In this document: positions 31,184-39,008 of the stretch, piece after piece
Position numbering within the stretch: position 1 is the stretch's first letter
Layout: each line of letters begins with the position of its first letter
Assembly: GCA_944390945.1 (NCBI GenBank)
Contig: CALXRV010000031.1
Coordinates: 1-39,943, forward strand
DNA length: 39,943 nucleotides
Direction of reading: 5' to 3'
Origin: an uncultured Clostridia bacterium
Lineage (GTDB): Bacteria > Bacillota > Dehalobacteriia > UBA4068
Notes under the pieces: generated by a model
What the model was told of the DNA's origin: nothing
Seen by the model: the letters and a program-made list of their open reading frames with translations, nothing else
Database searches by the model: none
Made by a program: the position numbers and the translations under genes

Positions 31184-32575
31184 ATGGCGAAAGCAAAAAC
31201 AGTCTATTTTTGTAATGAATGCGGCGGCGAAAGCGTGCGCTGGATGGGACGCTGCCCACATTGTGGCGCATGGAACAGCCTGGTCGAGCAAAAGCTGCAG
31301 CCGGAGACAACTGCGGCAGGCCGGGCTGTCTTGCCGCCGGCCAAAGCGCAACCGCTGCGCGAAGTAAAGGCCGAAGCCGCTGCCCGCTATCAGAGCGGCA
31401 TTGCAGAGCTGGATACGGTGTTGGGCGGCGGTCTGCCGCCCGGCTGCACCGTACTGCTCGGCGGTGAGCCGGGCATTGGCAAATCCACCTTACTGCTGCA
31501 GGCAGCAGCCAATTTCGCGCAATATGGCCGCGTGCTTTACATCAGCGGTGAAGAAAGCCCGCAGCAGATCCGACTGCGCGCCGAACGTCTGAATGCGCTG
31601 GCAGACGGGCTCTATCTGCTGGCGCAAACCGATATCGACGAAGCGTTGGCGGAAGCGCGTGCACTCACGCCGTTGCTGTTGATCATCGACAGCGTACAAG
31701 CCTTGTTCAGCACGGGGATCGAATCCGCACCAGGCAGCGTCAGCCAGGTACGCGCAGTTGCAGCCGCAGCCACCGCCTTTGCCCGCGAAAGCGGCGCCGC
31801 CGTATTGCTGATCGGCCATGTGACCAAAGAAGGCGTGCTTGCCGGGCCGCGCGTGCTGGAACATATGGTCGATACCGTGCTCTATTTTGAGGGAGAACGC
31901 TATCATGCGCTGCGTCTGCTGCGGGCAGTGAAAAACCGCTTCGGCTCGACAAATGAGATCGGGGTTTTCGAGATGAGCGCCAGCGGCCTGCTGCCGCTGA
32001 GTTCGCCTTCCGCCTATTTTCTTTCCTCCCGCCGCCAGGGAGCGGCCGGTTCTGCCGTTTCCTGCGTCGTGCAAGGCAGCCGTCCCCTGCTGATCGAGGT
32101 GCAGGCGCTCGTTACGCCGGCCAGCTTTGGCAATCCCCGCCGCCTGGCGGCAGGCTTTGACCTTAACCGCCTGCTGCTGATTCTGGCCGTACTGGAACGC
32201 AAGCTCGGTTTGCCGCTTGGCAGCAAAGATGTCTATCTCAATCTGGCAGGCGGCATGCGAATCGATGACCCGGCGGCAGATCTGGCGGTAGCCGCTGCGG
32301 TTGCCTCCTCGCTACGCGATATCCCGATCGAAGAAGGGCTGCTGCTTACCGGCGAACTCGGCTTGCTCGGGGAAATCCGCAGTGTGGGGCAGATGGCACG
32401 CCGTTGCCGCGAGGCCGCGGCCTTTGGGTTCAGCGCCGTGCTCTGTCCACCGGAAGTGCAGGAGCAGGCTGGTGACAAACTGCGCCGGCTGCCGGCGGCA
32501 GATCTGGAAACGGCTTTCTTGATTCTCGGGCTAACCCGCGCACAAGATGCCGCAAAAACTAAAAATAACCATTGA
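31184..32575 (+). CDS. radA: DNA repair protein RadA
   Basis: A 463-residue RecA-like ATPase of normal length. An N-terminal zinc finger (C10, C13, C24, C27) is followed by Walker A GGEPGIGKST (93-102), Walker B LLLIIDS (164-170), the RadA signature KNRFG (250-254) and a C-terminal Lon-like domain (about 285-455). RadA is a branch-migration helicase in recombination repair. The ATG follows a G-rich site (AAAAGGGGG). It opens the conserved radA-carD-PIN/TRAM-ispD-ispF gene order. Its stop codon overlaps the -35 of the first carD promoter. Confidence 0.96.
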   Translation: MAKAKTVYFCNECGGESVRWMGRCPHCGAWNSLVEQKLQPETTAAGRAVLPPAKAQPLREVKAEAAARYQSGIAELDTVLGGGLPPGCTVLLGGEPGIGKSTLLLQAAANFAQYGRVLYISGEESPQQIRLRAERLNALADGLYLLAQTDIDEALAEARALTPLLLIIDSVQALFSTGIESAPGSVSQVRAVAAAATAFARESGAAVLLIGHVTKEGVLAGPRVLEHMVDTVLYFEGERYHALRLLRAVKNRFGSTNEIGVFEMSASGLLPLSSPSAYFLSSRRQGAAGSAVSCVVQGSRPLLIEVQALVTPASFGNPRRLAAGFDLNRLLLILAVLERKLGLPLGSKDVYLNLAGGMRIDDPAADLAVAAAVASSLRDIPIEEGLLLTGELGLLGEIRSVGQMARRCREAAAFGFSAVLCPPEVQEQAGDKLRRLPAADLETAFLILGLTRAQDAAKTKNNH

Positions 32576-32600
32576 CAGCATGTCTATAGCATGATATAAT
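32572..32600 (+). promoter_or_regulatory. First carD promoter (P1)
   Basis: TTGACA (32572-32577), 17 bp, TATAAT (32595-32600): a full consensus. The -35 includes the radA TGA stop. Confidence 0.85.
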
Positions 32601-32615
32601 TTTTTGTTTTATAAA

Positions 32616-32644
32616 TTGACAACCGGCCTTTCCTCTGTTAAAAT
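32616..32644 (+). promoter_or_regulatory. Second carD promoter (P2)
   Basis: TTGACA (32616-32621), 17 bp, TAAAAT (32639-32644), exactly 44 bp downstream of P1. Confidence 0.85.
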
Positions 32645-32687
32645 ATATTAAGGAAAGTTTGATTTTCGGCAGCAGGAGGCTGGGTTT

Positions 32688-33170
32688 ATGTTTACGATCG
32701 GAGCTAAGGTCGTCTACCCGGCGCATGGCGCTGGTGTGGTTGAAGCAGTGGAAACGCGGGAGATCCTGGGCGAAGAGCACAGCTACTACGTCCTGCGCAT
32801 CTCTGCGGGTGAACTGCGCGTCCTTGTGCCGGTAGAATCGGTGGAAAAAGCCGGTATGCGCCCGATCTGCGGCCTGGAAAAACTGGACGAAGTGCATGAG
32901 GTGCTGTGCGCAGAACCTTCCCCCTGGGAAGACAACTGGAACCGACGCTATCGCCTGAATATGGATAAAATCAAAAGCGGTGATATTTGTCAACTGGCGG
33001 AAGTCGTGCGCAATCTTACGGTACGTGATATGGCAAAAGGGCTTTCTTCCGGCGAGAAAAAGATGCTGGACAATGCGCGCCGTATCCTGCTCAGCGAAAT
33101 TGTACTTGCCGCCGGCCTGCCGCCGGAAGCCGCAGCGGCAAAGTTGGACGCATTATTTCATCGCAAATGA
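32688..33170 (+). CDS. carD: CarD-family transcriptional regulator
   Basis: A 160-residue protein. An N-terminal RNA-polymerase-interacting (Tudor-like) domain (FTIGAKVVYPAHGAGVVEAVE, then YYVLRIS and LVPVESVEKAGMRPI) is followed by an all-helical DNA-binding domain (about 75-160: EDNWNRRYRLNMDKIKSGD, LAEVVRNL, LSSGEKKMLDNARRIL). The family stabilises open promoter complexes, often at rRNA promoters. Two consensus promoters and a strong terminator make it an independent, probably abundant, transcript. Confidence 0.95.
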   Translation: MFTIGAKVVYPAHGAGVVEAVETREILGEEHSYYVLRISAGELRVLVPVESVEKAGMRPICGLEKLDEVHEVLCAEPSPWEDNWNRRYRLNMDKIKSGDICQLAEVVRNLTVRDMAKGLSSGEKKMLDNARRILLSEIVLAAGLPPEAAAAKLDALFHRK

Positions 33171-33172
33171 TC

Positions 33173-33198
33173 TGCGGCGGGACTCCCGCCGCATTTTT
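33173..33198 (+). terminator. Rho-independent terminator after carD
   Basis: A perfect 9-bp stem TGCGGCGGG (33173-33181) / CCCGCCGCA (33185-33193), a 3-nt loop and T5. Confidence 0.93.
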
Positions 33199-33252
33199 AA
33201 AAAAATCTTCGGGAAAATATCACAAATTTTTTAAGAAAAAGCCGGCAAGATA

Positions 33253-33328
33253 TGGTATGATTAGCGTACCTGCCGGAAAGGCATCATGCAGCGGCAAGCA
33301 GTGCCGCCCGGCAGGGGTTACTTACCCC
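33253..33328 (+). promoter_or_regulatory. Extended -10 promoter and structured leader of the PIN/TRAM gene
   Basis: TGGTATGAT (33253-33261) is a TGn-extended -10. The leader of about 105 nt can form an outer stem CCTGCCGG (33269-33276) / CCGGCAGG (33308-33315) around a hairpin GCGGCA (33291-33296) / TGCCGC (33302-33307). A hairpin GGGGT (33314-33318) / ACCCC (33324-33328) would compete for two bases of the outer stem. Its function is unknown. Confidence 0.5.
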
Positions 33329-33373
33329 GCGTAAGGATTCAAGTCTATGCTGAAGAGAAAGGAGGTGAAACAT

Positions 33374-34489
33374 ATGCGTAAGATCGTTTACGGTGGCGTT
33401 TGTATTTTGCTCGCTCTGATCGCCGTTCTGTTGGCCGCGAATTTTCTCGGCCCGATCCTCGCGGAAAAGCCCGCTTATGTTTATTATGGCGTGATCGCAC
33501 TGATCGGCCTGCTCGTAGCCGGGCTTGGCTTGCTGCTGTTGCCGCCTCTGACCAGATGGCTGGAGCGCTGCACGGAAAAAGTCGTTTCGCGCGCTTCGCA
33601 GATGGCGACACTGGAGATCGTCTGTATCGCAGTTGGACTCATAGCTGGCCTTATCATTGCCAGTCTGATCGGTGTAGCCGTGGCGCGAATCCCAACCATC
33701 GGCCCCTATCTCGCCATCATTGCCGTGCTTATCTTCGGCTATATCGGCCTGCTCATCGGTTATCGCAAGCGGGAAGATTTTGCCGGACTCTTTTCCGGCC
33801 AAAAAAGAGAACCAAAAGAAAAACCGGAGAAAAAGGATAAGAAAAAGCAGGAATGGCGGGTGCAACCGAAAATACTGGATACCAGCGTGATCATCGACGG
33901 CCGGATCGCCGATATCTATCGTACCGGTTTTCTGGAAGGCGAACTGGTGGTGGCAAATTTTGTCCTGGAAGAGCTGCGTCATATTGCGGACAGCAGCGAT
34001 ACGCTGAAGCGCAACCGCGGCCGCAGCGGTCTGGACTGCCTGAACATGATGCGGCAAGAATTTGACGGTTCCGTTGTGATTGCGGAAAAGGATTATCAGG
34101 ACCTGGCAGAAGTCGATTCCAAGCTGCTGCGCCTGGCGCAGGACCTGAAGGGCGTGGTGGTGACGAATGATTTTAACCTGAACAAGGTTGCTCAGCTGCA
34201 GGGCGTACGCGTGCTCAACATCAACGAGCTGGCCAATGCCGTCAAACCGATCGTCTTGCCTGGCGAGGAAATGTCTGCTCTCATCGTCAAGGAGGGCCGC
34301 GAAGCCGGCCAAGGAGTCGCTTACCTCGAAGATGGTACGATGATCGTGGTTGAAAATGGCCGCCGCTATATTGGCAGACACCTGATCGTAGTGGTGACGA
34401 GCATCCTGCAGACTTCTGCCGGACGCATGGTTTTTGCCAAGCCGAAAGTAGGCAAAAACGGAGACGTGATCGAGGTGCAAGGCGCCTGA
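33374..34489 (+). CDS. PIN/TRAM-domain membrane protein (YacL-like)
   Basis: A 371-residue protein. Four membrane helices (about 3-22, 33-55, 78-102, 106-128) and a basic linker (rich in Lys, 133-158) lead to a PIN nuclease domain (about 163-290), with acidic sites in ILDTSVIIDGRI, VLEELRHIAD, DSKLLRL and TNDFNLNKVA. A TRAM RNA-binding domain follows (about 295-365, GQGVAYLEDGTMIVVE... and HLIVVVTSILQTSAGRMVFAK). The architecture equals YacL/PilT-ATPase-like proteins of Bacillota. Function is presumed membrane-tethered RNA cleavage. ATG 33374 has AAAGGAGG; nine upstream codons are excluded. Confidence 0.92.
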   Translation: MRKIVYGGVCILLALIAVLLAANFLGPILAEKPAYVYYGVIALIGLLVAGLGLLLLPPLTRWLERCTEKVVSRASQMATLEIVCIAVGLIAGLIIASLIGVAVARIPTIGPYLAIIAVLIFGYIGLLIGYRKREDFAGLFSGQKREPKEKPEKKDKKKQEWRVQPKILDTSVIIDGRIADIYRTGFLEGELVVANFVLEELRHIADSSDTLKRNRGRSGLDCLNMMRQEFDGSVVIAEKDYQDLAEVDSKLLRLAQDLKGVVVTNDFNLNKVAQLQGVRVLNINELANAVKPIVLPGEEMSALIVKEGREAGQGVAYLEDGTMIVVENGRRYIGRHLIVVVTSILQTSAGRMVFAKPKVGKNGDVIEVQGA

Positions 34490-34508
34490 TTCATCGGTAA
34501 CAAAAGAA

Positions 34509-34545
34509 AAGCGGGCATACTGCAAAGGCAGTATGCCCGCTTCTG
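34509..34545 (+). terminator. Terminator after the PIN/TRAM gene
   Basis: A perfect 15-bp stem AAGCGGGCATACTGC (34509-34523) / GCAGTATGCCCGCTT (34528-34542) has a 4-nt loop. The following tail (CTGCTTTG) is only moderately T-rich. Confidence 0.8.
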
Positions 34546-34665
34546 CTTTGTGCACAATCTCCGCATGCCAGGTCCGGCCAGTCGCCTAACAGAACGGCGC
34601 CAGCTGCCGGAACCAGGCCAGGCGACAGAAAAATCCCCTCTGTCGCGGCAAAGCCGTGCAAACTA

Positions 34666-34694
34666 TTGCAATCCATGCATTTTGGCTGTATAAT
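34666..34694 (+). promoter_or_regulatory. Sigma-A promoter of ispDF
   Basis: TTGCAA (34666-34671), 17 bp, TATAAT (34689-34694). Confidence 0.8.
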
Positions 34695-34769
34695 ATTACC
34701 CTGATTGGCCGGCGCATGCCGAAAAATGGCGCCGGCAGAGAACAGGCAACATCGTGCGGAGGCAAAGCC

Positions 34770-35459
34770 ATGCAAATTTCCGTGATTCTCGCCGCAGCCG
34801 GCAGCGGTACGCGCATGGGCTATGGCAAAAGCAAGGCCCTGCTGCCTTTGCTGGGCCGGCCGGCGCTGGACTACTGCCTGGCACTATTCGCCGCACAGCC
34901 CGCAGTACGACAGATCATTGTCGCCGCTCCCAAGGCAGATATCGCCGCTATCGAGGCGATTTGTGCGCCATATGCCCTGGCGCAAGTCATCGCAGGTGGT
35001 GCAGATCGCTGCGCTTCGGTGGAAGCGGCGCTTGCCGCCTGCTCGCCTGCCGCGACCCATATCGCGGTACATGATGCTGCGCGGCCGCTGCTGCATGCGG
35101 AAGACTGGTCTGCTTTGCTGCTAAGCGCGGAAAAAGAACAGGCAGCCGTACTGGCAAGCGCACCGGTTGATACGGTTCAGCAGGTGTCAGATGGTTATAT
35201 CTGCGGCCATCTGCAACGTGATGCCCTTGCCGCGATCCAGACGCCGCAGGTTTTCCGTGCGCAACTGCTGCGTACAGCCTATGCCCTGGCCGGCCCGGCA
35301 GCCCGGTCGGCAACGGATGACGCGGCGCTCGTTGCCCGGCTTGGCGCACAGGTAGCCGTGATCTGGGCGCGGCATGAAAACTTCAAACTGACCTATGCCG
35401 CCGATCTGGCAGCAGCAGAAGCTGTGTTGCGTCGGCGGAAACAGGAGGAATCGCGATGA
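34770..35459 (+). CDS. ispD: 2-C-methyl-D-erythritol 4-phosphate cytidylyltransferase
   Basis: A 229-residue enzyme of the MEP isoprenoid pathway. The nucleotide-binding signature [20 protein letters not shown] is at 8-27, followed by the conserved VHDAARPL and a C-terminal TDDAALV and [10 protein letters not shown]. It forms CDP-methylerythritol from MEP and CTP. ATG 34770 is supported by GCGGAGG; the earlier in-frame start at 34656 lies before the promoter -10. It overlaps ispF, so the two steps are co-expressed (the intervening kinase ispE is elsewhere). Confidence 0.95.
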   Translation: MQISVILAAAGSGTRMGYGKSKALLPLLGRPALDYCLALFAAQPAVRQIIVAAPKADIAAIEAICAPYALAQVIAGGADRCASVEAALAACSPAATHIAVHDAARPLLHAEDWSALLLSAEKEQAAVLASAPVDTVQQVSDGYICGHLQRDALAAIQTPQVFRAQLLRTAYALAGPAARSATDDAALVARLGAQVAVIWARHENFKLTYAADLAAAEAVLRRRKQEESR

Positions 35460-35938
35460 TGCGAATCGGCAGCGGTTGGGACAGCCACCGCCTCGTCGCA
35501 GGCAGGCCTTTGATTCTGGGCGGCGTATCCATCCCCTTTCCGCGTGGCCTTGCCGGCCACAGCGATGCGGATGTGCTGCTGCATGCTTTGATCGACGCCC
35601 TGTTCGGCGCAGCGGCGCTCGGCGATATCGGCAGCCATTTCCCGGATACAGAGGAAGCGTACCGCGGCGCAAACAGCCTGCAGCTGCTGCGTTGCTGCGC
35701 AACACAGTTAAGCGCAGCGGGCTATTCTATCATCAATGTGGATACGACGGTGATCGCGGAACGCCCCAAGCTTGCACCCCATATCATAGCAATGCGGCAG
35801 AATATCGCGACCGCATTAGCCTTGCCGATCGAACGGGTATCTGTCAAAGCAAAGACGGCGGAGGGATTGGACAGCGTCGGCAGCGGCGCAGCCATCCAGG
35901 CGCAAGCCATCGCCCTGCTGGAGACAGCGGAACCATAA
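35459..35938 (+). CDS. ispF: 2-C-methyl-D-erythritol 2,4-cyclodiphosphate synthase
   Basis: A 159-residue trimeric enzyme that cyclises CDP-ME 2-phosphate with loss of CMP. Metal ligands are D8 and H10 in GWDSH and H42 in [11 protein letters not shown]; conserved DIGSHFPDT and the C-terminal [12 protein letters not shown] are present. Two ATGs are adjacent (35456, 35459); I take the second because metal ligands then number as in E. coli IspF, but AGGAGG (35443-35448) could serve both. The start overlaps the ispD stop. Confidence 0.95.
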   Translation: MRIGSGWDSHRLVAGRPLILGGVSIPFPRGLAGHSDADVLLHALIDALFGAAALGDIGSHFPDTEEAYRGANSLQLLRCCATQLSAAGYSIINVDTTVIAERPKLAPHIIAMRQNIATALALPIERVSVKAKTAEGLDSVGSGAAIQAQAIALLETAEP

Positions 35939-35950
35939 GGAGTGTTTGCC

Positions 35951-37528
35951 ATGAAAGAGCAACAATGCCGCATCACGATACTGCCGGGAGAAAAGGAACT
36001 GCATGCGCTGGCCGGTGACAGCCTCTATACGCTGCTGCTCGTTGCCGGCATCATCTCTGCAGAGGATGCTGATAGCGACCGGGTCTGTCTGGAACGCGGC
36101 TCGGTCTCCCCGGCAGAGGATGCGGCAGCAGAAGCGGCAGTATTCAGCGCAGCAGAACTGACCGAAGGGTGGATGCTCGCCTCGCAGCGACGCATTCTCG
36201 GCGATGCGGTGATCTCGCTTTACCACAAGCAGGAGCTGCCTGCTGCAGCACAGGTCAAGGATGGTCCGCTGGCCGACGGCTATGGTATGGCATTCGATAT
36301 CGGCGCCGCAACGATTACCGCCGGGCTGGTCGGCCTGGACAGCCTGCGGGTGCCGCTGATGACGGCATGCAGCAATTCGCAGCTCAATGTAGCGGCAGAT
36401 CTGCGGGATCGTCTGGCGCTGGCCAGCCGGGATGAAGCGAATATCATTCATCTGGCCGCCCTGCTACGCGCGGACCTTGGCATGCTGGCAGAAAAGCTGT
36501 CGCACTATGCCGGTCTGCAGCCGCGGCAGATCCGTGCGGTAACCATAGCCGCCAGCCATGCCATGCTCAGCCTGCTGCGCGGCAGATTGCCACAGGCGGA
36601 AGATCACTTTAGTCATACTGAAGTCTGCCCAGCGGGTGCACTGGCATTGCCGGTCTTCGACCCGGAAACCAAGATCTACCTGCTGCCGGCAGCCAACCGA
36701 GAGCTGGGCGCAGATGCCGTCGCCGCTGCGCTGGCGGCCGACCTGCCGCATAAGCGGGATTATGACGCCGTCACCCTGCTGGTCGATTTCGGGGCAAATG
36801 GCGAGATCCTCGCTGCTGGCGGTGGACGCATCCTCGGCTGTTCCGTACCTGCCCTTCCGTTTGAAGGCAGCGGGATTTCCGCCGGCATGCCGCCGGTGAC
36901 TGGCGCGATTACCGATCTTTATCTCGACAACCTCGTCACCGTGCGTACTGTACGCGATGGCAGGCCCTGCGGCATCTGCGGCGCCGGTCTAATCTCAGCT
37001 GCAGCGACGCTGTTCACCCATGGCATGCTGGATGCGGACGGTCGCTTGACGCAACCGGAGGGGCTGCCGGAAGCCGTAGCCAGCCGCCTGCGTCATACGG
37101 CAGCCGGTCGGGAATTCATTCTTTCGCCGGCAGATAAACATTTCCCGCGGGATATCTGCATCAATCAAGAAGACCTGCTGCAACTGCAAATGGCAAAGGC
37201 TTCCATCTTTGCCGCCTGCCAGGCCGTATTGTCCGCACTCGGCGCAGGCCCTGGCGATGTGCGCGAAGCATTGCTTGCAGAATCCTACCGCGCCAATATC
37301 CGCCCCGCCGCTGTGCTGCGGCTGGGCATGCTGCCGGCCATCCCACAACAGCAGGTGCTCTCGATCGGCAACGCCAGCTGGCAGGGCGCCTATCTCGCGC
37401 TTTCCAGCCGCCGCATCCTGCATGAACTGGAACAGCTGGCAAAGCAGATCGAACGGCTGGACCTGAATGCAGATCAAGTCTATGCGGAAGCGTTTCTCCA
37501 AGCGATGAATTTTGATGCACCGGCATGA
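35951..37528 (+). CDS. RACo-like ASKHA ATPase (corrinoid-protein activator family) lacking [2Fe-2S] ligands
   Basis: A 525-residue protein aligning over its length with reductive activators of corrinoid proteins (RACo, DUF4445). The ASKHA ATPase half carries MAFDIGAATITAGLV (113-127), the NSQLNVAADLRDRL helix, GICGAGLISAAATL and a C-terminal SIGNASWQGAYLAL. The N-terminal 90 residues keep the order of the family's ferredoxin domain (ITILPGEKELHALAGDSLYTLL ... FSAAELTEGWMLASQ). However, the CGGxGxCGKC loop has become a stretch with a single Cys (C46), and the last ligand (LACQ) is LASQ (S78). It therefore cannot hold the cluster, and a different electron donor or a non-redox role is likely. 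AAGGAG fixes the start. No corrinoid methyltransferase is in the window. Confidence 0.85.
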   Translation: MKEQQCRITILPGEKELHALAGDSLYTLLLVAGIISAEDADSDRVCLERGSVSPAEDAAAEAAVFSAAELTEGWMLASQRRILGDAVISLYHKQELPAAAQVKDGPLADGYGMAFDIGAATITAGLVGLDSLRVPLMTACSNSQLNVAADLRDRLALASRDEANIIHLAALLRADLGMLAEKLSHYAGLQPRQIRAVTIAASHAMLSLLRGRLPQAEDHFSHTEVCPAGALALPVFDPETKIYLLPAANRELGADAVAAALAADLPHKRDYDAVTLLVDFGANGEILAAGGGRILGCSVPALPFEGSGISAGMPPVTGAITDLYLDNLVTVRTVRDGRPCGICGAGLISAAATLFTHGMLDADGRLTQPEGLPEAVASRLRHTAAGREFILSPADKHFPRDICINQEDLLQLQMAKASIFAACQAVLSALGAGPGDVREALLAESYRANIRPAAVLRLGMLPAIPQQQVLSIGNASWQGAYLALSSRRILHELEQLAKQIERLDLNADQVYAEAFLQAMNFDAPA

Positions 37529-37583
37529 CAGCTGGCAAAACAACAATAAAAGTTAACTGGCAAATAAAGAGGGAATAACAAAC

Positions 37584-38327
37584 ATGAGCCCAGTCTTTCA
37601 TTTTCCCGGCATGGGGACTTTGGTCAATATGCTGTTGATCATCGGCGGCTCCCTGATCGGTATGTTCTTTGGCAAACGTTTTCCACAGCGTGTACGGGAG
37701 ATCGTCATGCAGGCTTCCGGACTGGTTGTATTATTTATTGGCGTTTCCGGTTTGCTTTCCGCCGTCTTCACCGTGGACGGGCAGACAGTCAGCGGCAACT
37801 ACACGCTGGCGGTAGTGATCTCGCTGATTCTGGGGGCGATCATCGGTGAGCTGCTGGATATCGAAGGGCATTTGCAGCGCGGCGGCGAATGGCTGCAACA
37901 GCGGATGCGCGGGCATGGCAACAGCCGGATTGCGGAAGGGTTTTGCATGACGACGATTCTCTACTGCACCGGCGCAATGGCGATCGTCGGTTCGTTAAAC
38001 GATGCGCTGCTGCGCGACGCTACCGTACTCTGCTCCAAAGGGATCATCGACGGCATGACGGCGATCGTATTCGCCTCTACGCTCGGCATTGGCGTGCTGT
38101 TTTCCGCCTTTGGCGTTGGCCTTTACCAGGGAATGTTCACACTGCTGGCCACGTTGATCGAACCGCTGCTCACCGACGTAGTTGTTGCACAGATGTCTGC
38201 CGTCGGCTCGCTGATCATCATCGGCATTGCCTTCAATTTGCTTGAACTGAAAAAATTCCGCATCGGCAATATGCTGCCTGGCATTTTTCTGCCTTTGATC
38301 TGGGATGCGCTGATGCGCTTATTCTAG
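37584..38327 (+). CDS. DUF554 family membrane protein
   Basis: A 247-residue protein with about seven hydrophobic segments. Typical family features are the N-terminal GTLVNMLLIIGGSLIGMFFGKRFP, the ILGAIIGELLDIEGHL loop, and EGFCMTTILYCTGAMAIVGS followed by GIIDGMTAIVFASTLGIGVLFSA. Probably a transporter-like protein (YdfK-like); function not established. AGAGGG lies upstream of the ATG. No convincing terminator follows directly; the intergenic region has long inverted repeats. Confidence 0.9.
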   Translation: MSPVFHFPGMGTLVNMLLIIGGSLIGMFFGKRFPQRVREIVMQASGLVVLFIGVSGLLSAVFTVDGQTVSGNYTLAVVISLILGAIIGELLDIEGHLQRGGEWLQQRMRGHGNSRIAEGFCMTTILYCTGAMAIVGSLNDALLRDATVLCSKGIIDGMTAIVFASTLGIGVLFSAFGVGLYQGMFTLLATLIEPLLTDVVVAQMSAVGSLIIIGIAFNLLELKKFRIGNMLPGIFLPLIWDALMRLF

Positions 38328-38497
38328 CCGGCGCCAAAGGAGGAAGCAGGTTTCCGCACGTCCGACTTGCCAGGAGCGCCGGTTTATCGACAGACCGCTA
38401 AGCCACAGCCATGCGGGCGGCGCATCGTCTTTTCCGCCCAATCTGCGGAAGCCTTGCTGCGCCCGCGCGCAAAAGCTGGCAGCCTGTGGTTTTTTTT
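38327..38497 (+). ncRNA. Possible structured RNA or complex terminator region
   Basis: Between the DUF554 stop and the tRNA promoter are four nested or adjacent pairings. CCGGCGC (38328-38334) pairs with GCGCCGG (38376-38382) and CCACAG (38403-38408) with CTGTGG (38484-38489). Inside the latter, GCGGGCG (38413-38419) pairs with CGCCCGC (38460-38466), enclosing TTCCGC (38432-38437) / GCGGAA (38445-38450). The last stem is followed directly by eight T residues (38490-38497). This looks like an RNA that ends in an intrinsic terminator, but it could simply be the end of the DUF554 transcript. It matches no RNA family I recognise. Confidence 0.35.
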
Positions 38498-38507
38498 GCA
38501 AAAAGAG

Positions 38508-38536
38508 TTGACAAGCCGGTTGTGATAAGCTATAAT
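38508..38536 (+). promoter_or_regulatory. Sigma-A promoter of the tRNA gene
   Basis: A perfect TTGACA (38508-38513), 17 bp, perfect TATAAT (38531-38536). Confidence 0.92.
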
Positions 38537-38592
38537 TTTTTGTGCAGCTGCAAAGCAAAATAATCTACAGCTGGCACAACCGGGTTCCACAT

Positions 38593-38668
<76 letters not shown>

Positions 38669-38676
38669 TAAAATCA

Positions 38677-38734
38677 AAACGGTATAGATGCCACTGGCGC
38701 AAAGCCAGTGGCATCAACCGTTTCTGGGCTTTTT
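38677..38734 (+). terminator. Terminator after tRNA-Ala
   Basis: A perfect 12-bp stem GATGCCACTGGC (38687-38698) / GCCAGTGGCATC (38704-38715) is extended by AAACGGT (38677-38683) / ACCGTTT (38717-38723), with T5 at 38730-38734. Confidence 0.8.
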
Positions 38735-38844
38735 CAGCTCCGAAATTCACGGATGATTCCATAGATGCCAACCGCTGTTTCCCCCTAACTGGTGGGATTC
38801 GAACCCCATCTTCTCGAAGGTTGGCAAATCCGAAACCATGTGGT

Positions 38845-38986
38845 GCCCTTTTTGAAGCGGTAATTTTCAAAAAGGGCGCTATTTTTGCGTTAATAGAATA
38901 CACAAAGTTTGGGGTGCCAATTTGTTGGTCGTGATGGGCCAATAGGTTGGCGCCCTTTTTCGTTTTCAGGCAATTTCAAAAAGGGC
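38845..38986. repeat. Two related inverted repeats upstream of the mobile-element gene
   Basis: IR1 is GCCCTTTTTGA (38845-38855) / TCAAAAAGGGC (38867-38877). IR2 is GCCCTTTTT (38952-38960) / AAAAAGGGC (38978-38986), with a right arm nearly identical to that of IR1 (TTTCAAAAAGGGC). Together with a T-arm-like segment near 38799-38814 they make up most of the 340-bp stretch between the tRNA and the next gene, in which I see no CDS. Confidence 0.6.
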
Positions 38987-39008
38987 ACTAAATATCAGGA
39001 GGTAGTAA

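Noticed and set aside
38327..38497. RNase P RNA, SRP RNA or tmRNA
   Set aside because: Short resemblances exist (GGAGGAAGCAGG, CCGGTTTATCGACAG), but the conserved cores (the SRP tetraloop helix GTCCGGAAGGAAGCAG, RNase P P4 elements, tmRNA tRNA-like ends) are missing and the length does not fit RNase P.
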